Assembly: GCA_040902105.1 (NCBI GenBank)
Contig: JBBDXW010000001.1
Coordinates: forward strand, 62,001-126,000
DNA length: 64,000 bases
Source: IDS-8 sp040902105
GTDB lineage: Bacteria > Pseudomonadota > Gammaproteobacteria > Steroidobacterales > Woeseiaceae
Direction of reading: 5' to 3'
Within the stretch, counting starts at the first letter, position 1. Every line of letters starts with the position of its first letter. Shown here piece after piece: positions 61,802-64,000 of the stretch. Position numbers and translations under genes: made by a program. Under the pieces are notes generated by a model. The model was not told the origin of the DNA. It ran no database searches and worked only from the letters and a program-made list of their open reading frames with translations.

Positions 61802-63143
61802 CGGTGGCGGACTCCCTGACCGTTGCCGTTACGATCGCACGCAGGCTGCCGTGGGCAAGCCTTGCTTGCACAACCGATCCGGACGGGACGCTCGCGGCAT
61901 CCATCAGTACGCGCCCGGTAGCGTCCGTGACGATGGCATAGCCGCGCGTAAGCGTTGCAAGCGGACTGACGGAATTCAGGGCGCGCTCGGCGAAACGCAG
62001 CCGCGTATTCAGCCGCTCGACCGCTGCAATCCCCAGCTGAAGCAGCCGCGCATGCATTGCAGCGACGCGTTGCGAGGTTCGTTCCAGTTGACGCCCCGGA
62101 GCACGGGCCAGAACCCGCGAGCAGATCTGGTCCAGAAGCCGTCCGCGGCGCGTGAAATCGTGCCGCATCGCGCCCGTCAGTGCCTTGCCGAGATCCCGCA
62201 GGCGTTCCGACTGCTGCCGCACGCGAGCCGCGGGACTGCACTGGTTCAGCCGGCGACACCGCCAGTCGAGCGCCTGGGAGGTATTCTCGAGGCGGCGTCT
62301 TATCTGCAGTGCGAGACGTGCCGACAGCGCGTCGAAGACACGCCGCCACTCGAGCTGGTCGGGGGTCACCCGTTCAGCAGCTCCCGAGGGTGTCGGCGCC
62401 CGCACGTCTGCTACGTAATCCGCAATGGTGACGTCGATCTCGTGACCCACGCCGCTGACAATCGGGATCGGACAAACACTGATGGCGCGTGCCAGCGCTT
62501 CATCGTTGAATGCCCACAGGTCCTCGAGCGAGCCGCCGCCGCGCCCGATGATCAGCACATCGCATTCGTTGCGCCGTGCAGCCAGGTCGAGCGCCGAGAC
62601 CAGACCAGGCACGGCCGCGTCTCCCTGCACCGGGGAGGGGTAGATGACAACGGGGATTGCCGGAAAGCGGCGCCGCAAAACCGTCAGGATGTCGCGGATG
62701 GCAGCACCGGTCGGGGAAGTGATGACCCCGATGCGGCACGGCAACACCGGCAACGGGCGTTTTCGCTCCGCGTCGAACAGTCCTTCGGCGGCGAGTTTCT
62801 TCTTCAGCGCTTCGAAGCGCCGCTGCAACTCGCCTTGACCTGCGGGTTCGACCTGTTCGACGATAAACTGGTAATCGCCGCGGGCTTCATAGAGACTGAC
62901 GCGCCCCAGCACGAGCATCCGCTCGCCGTCTTTGATCCGGGGGATGGGCGCGCGCTGTCGTTGCCGGAACCAGGCGCAACGGATCTGGGCCGTCTCGTCC
63001 TTCAGGCTGAAGTAGAAGTGGCCCGACGCCGGCCGCGCAAGGTTGGAGATCTCGCCCTGCACCCACAACCTGGCAATGCCGGCTTCCAGCAGCAAGCGCG
63101 CCTGCCGATTCAACTCGGTCACCGTAATCGCGGTATCTGCCAT
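61794..63143 (-). CDS. xseA: Exodeoxyribonuclease VII large subunit
   Basis: Degrades single-stranded DNA with XseB. The N-terminal OB fold (LWVQGEISNLARPASGHFYF) leads to the catalytic region (VITSPTGAAIRDILTVL, LIIGRGGGSLEDLWAFND, VSGVGHEIDVTI) and a long coiled C-terminus. I start at the ATG at 63143 (449 residues); the frame is open back to 63539, into the guaB gene, without family similarity. It is divergent from guaB, as in E. coli. Confidence 0.95.
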   Translation of the reverse strand: MADTAITVTELNRQARLLLEAGIARLWVQGEISNLARPASGHFYFSLKDETAQIRCAWFRQRQRAPIPRIKDGERMLVLGRVSLYEARGDYQFIVEQVEPAGQGELQRRFEALKKKLAAEGLFDAERKRPLPVLPCRIGVITSPTGAAIRDILTVLRRRFPAIPVVIYPSPVQGDAAVPGLVSALDLAARRNECDVLIIGRGGGSLEDLWAFNDEALARAISVCPIPIVSGVGHEIDVTIADYVADVRAPTPSGAAERVTPDQLEWRRVFDALSARLALQIRRRLENTSQALDWRCRRLNQCSPAARVRQQSERLRDLGKALTGAMRHDFTRRGRLLDQICSRVLARAPGRQLERTSQRVAAMHARLLQLGIAAVERLNTRLRFAERALNSVSPLATLTRGYAIVTDATGRVLMDAASVPSGSVVQARLAHGSLRAIVTATVRESATDD

Positions 63144-63329
63144 GATTTGTCGAGGGATTTCCTGCACAACGGCAGTATAAGGGACGGACGCCCGCGAAGT
63201 GGGCCGACAATTGAGGTTTACCGGCATTTTGTCGCCGCGTACAATTGACCGTTTAACCGGGCGAGCTGCCTCAAACGAGCAGCTGCTCCGGGTAACCGAC
63301 AATCGACCCATCCCGTATGCGTATTGCCA

Positions 63330-64000
63330 ATGCGAATTGCTAAGGAAGCACTGACATTCGACGATGTTCTTCTGCAACCCGACTATTCGGATGTGCTCCC
63401 ACGCGAAGTCGATCTGTCTACCAGACTCACGCCTGCAATCACCCTGAACATTCCGCTCATGTCGGCGGCGATGGATACGGTCACCGAGTCGCGCCTGGCC
63501 ATCTCCCTGGCGCAACAGGGCGGGATCGGCATCATCCACAAGAACATGAGCGCCGCGGAACAGACGCTACAGGTTTTAAAGGTCAAGAAATTCGAAAGCG
63601 GCATTGTGCGCGATCCGATCACGGTCGCCCCGAGCGCGACCATTCGCGAGGTCATCCAGCTGACCCGCTCGTTGAATATTTCCGGCGTTCCCGTTGTCGA
63701 AGGCAAGGAAACGCTCGGCATCGTGACGCATCGCGACCTTCGTTTCGAGACCAGGCTCGATGCGCCGGTATCCACTGTGATGACGCCGAAAGAGCGCCTC
63801 GTGACGGTTCGCGAAGGGGCCGATGACGACGAAGTATTGTCGCTGTTGCATCGCCACCGCATCGAAAAGGTCCTGGTCGTCTCCGAAAATTTCGAATTGC
63901 GCGGCATGATTACCGCCAAGGATTTTCAGAAGGCATCCGACTATCCGCGCGCATGCAAGGACAATAACGGCGCGCTCCGCGTCGGCGCAGCCGTCGGAAC
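63330..64000 (+). CDS. guaB: IMP dehydrogenase (C-terminus off the window)
   Basis: Converts IMP to XMP in guanine nucleotide synthesis. The first 223 residues are seen: ALTFDDVLLQPDYSDVLP, PLMSAAMDTVTESRLAI, GGIGIIHKNMS, and the paired CBS domains (VSTVMTPKERLVTV, RGMITAKDF). The catalytic loop lies beyond the right edge. ATG at 63330, without a strong ribosome site. A 13-base near-duplication (ATGCGTATTGCCA / ATGCGAATTGCTA) places a second ATG at 63317; that one opens only an eight-codon frame (MRIANANC). Confidence 0.95.
   Translation, partial: MRIAKEALTFDDVLLQPDYSDVLPREVDLSTRLTPAITLNIPLMSAAMDTVTESRLAISLAQQGGIGIIHKNMSAAEQTLQVLKVKKFESGIVRDPITVAPSATIREVIQLTRSLNISGVPVVEGKETLGIVTHRDLRFETRLDAPVSTVMTPKERLVTVREGADDDEVLSLLHRHRIEKVLVVSENFELRGMITAKDFQKASDYPRACKDNNGALRVGAAVG

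Noticed and set aside
63144..63329. A sigma-70 promoter for guaB with TACAAT at 63240-63245
   Set aside because: The -10 box is good, but the nearest TTGAGG lies 23 bases away, outside normal spacing.

Overview
The window is GC-rich, gene-dense chromosomal DNA from a gammaproteobacterium. The best support is gene order: an Escherichia/Pseudomonas-like run trmJ-iscS-(iscU-like)-iscA-ndk-rlmN-pilF-rodZ-hisS-yfgM-bamB-der, the queA-tgt-yajC-secD-secF cluster, and divergent xseA/guaB. The many acyl-CoA genes, the very large NAD-glutamate dehydrogenase and the repeat types would fit a marine or sediment lineage near Woeseiales/Steroidobacterales. That placement is an inference from style, not a database result. 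No plasmid, prophage or CRISPR signal was seen. The only mobile-type gene is one REP-associated tyrosine transposase.

Layout. 1-8 kb: a membrane protein with two receiver domains (runs off the left edge), thrS, a Fur/Zur regulator, glnS, then the transposase with repeats on both sides. 7.8-11.1 kb: a SAM hydrolase and two acyl-CoA dehydrogenases on the minus strand. 11.5-15 kb: molybdenum cofactor genes (moaA-moaC-mobA-moaD-moaE, then a convergent mocA-like gene). 15.3-19.5 kb: a MaoC hydratase, a 58-aa membrane protein, an acyl-CoA ligase, a divergent SDR and a TesB thioesterase. 19.8-30.6 kb, minus strand: gpmA, the 1609-aa glutamate dehydrogenase, a 2-oxoacid dehydrogenase E1a-E1b-E2 operon, a MarR regulator and zapE. 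30.9-37.8 kb: ETF-ubiquinone oxidoreductase, hydroxyacyl-CoA dehydrogenase, thiolase, a PlsC-type acyltransferase, xerD and dsbC. 38.1-41.3 kb: a NUDIX hydrolase, tRNA-Leu(CAA), and an ECF sigma / membrane protein / double-PDZ operon. 41.5-47 kb: queuosine and Sec genes. 47.2-59 kb: suhB, then the long trmJ-to-der run. 59.2-64 kb: a MetX-family acyltransferase, cysteine dioxygenase, an M23 peptidase, xseA, and guaB (runs off the right edge).

How the genes work together. The acyl-CoA dehydrogenases pass electrons through ETF to the ETF-quinone oxidoreductase. The hydratase, hydroxyacyl-CoA dehydrogenase, thiolase, ligase and thioesterase supply the other steps of acyl-CoA turnover. QueA and Tgt modify tRNA; YajC/SecD/SecF, BamB, YfgM and DsbC serve export and envelope folding. 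The isc locus is strongly reduced: there is no iscR, hscB, hscA or fdx, and its IscU-like scaffold has lost two of the three ligand cysteines.

The least ordinary content is non-coding. At least four families of inverted or direct repeats sit in intergenic DNA. Family A (ends like TTCATGAACGG) lies downstream of five genes; family B has a shared core and different ends; a GTGGATGTCCC family lies beside the transposase and again in the thrS/zur gap; and a GGGACAGTGAC repeat lies between secF and suhB. Several of these repeats provide the stop codons of neighbouring genes. I see no single spectacular new system. The best candidates for a closer look are the sigma/membrane/PDZ operon, the stripped-down isc locus, the repeat families and a pair of CRP-like palindromes upstream of xerD.
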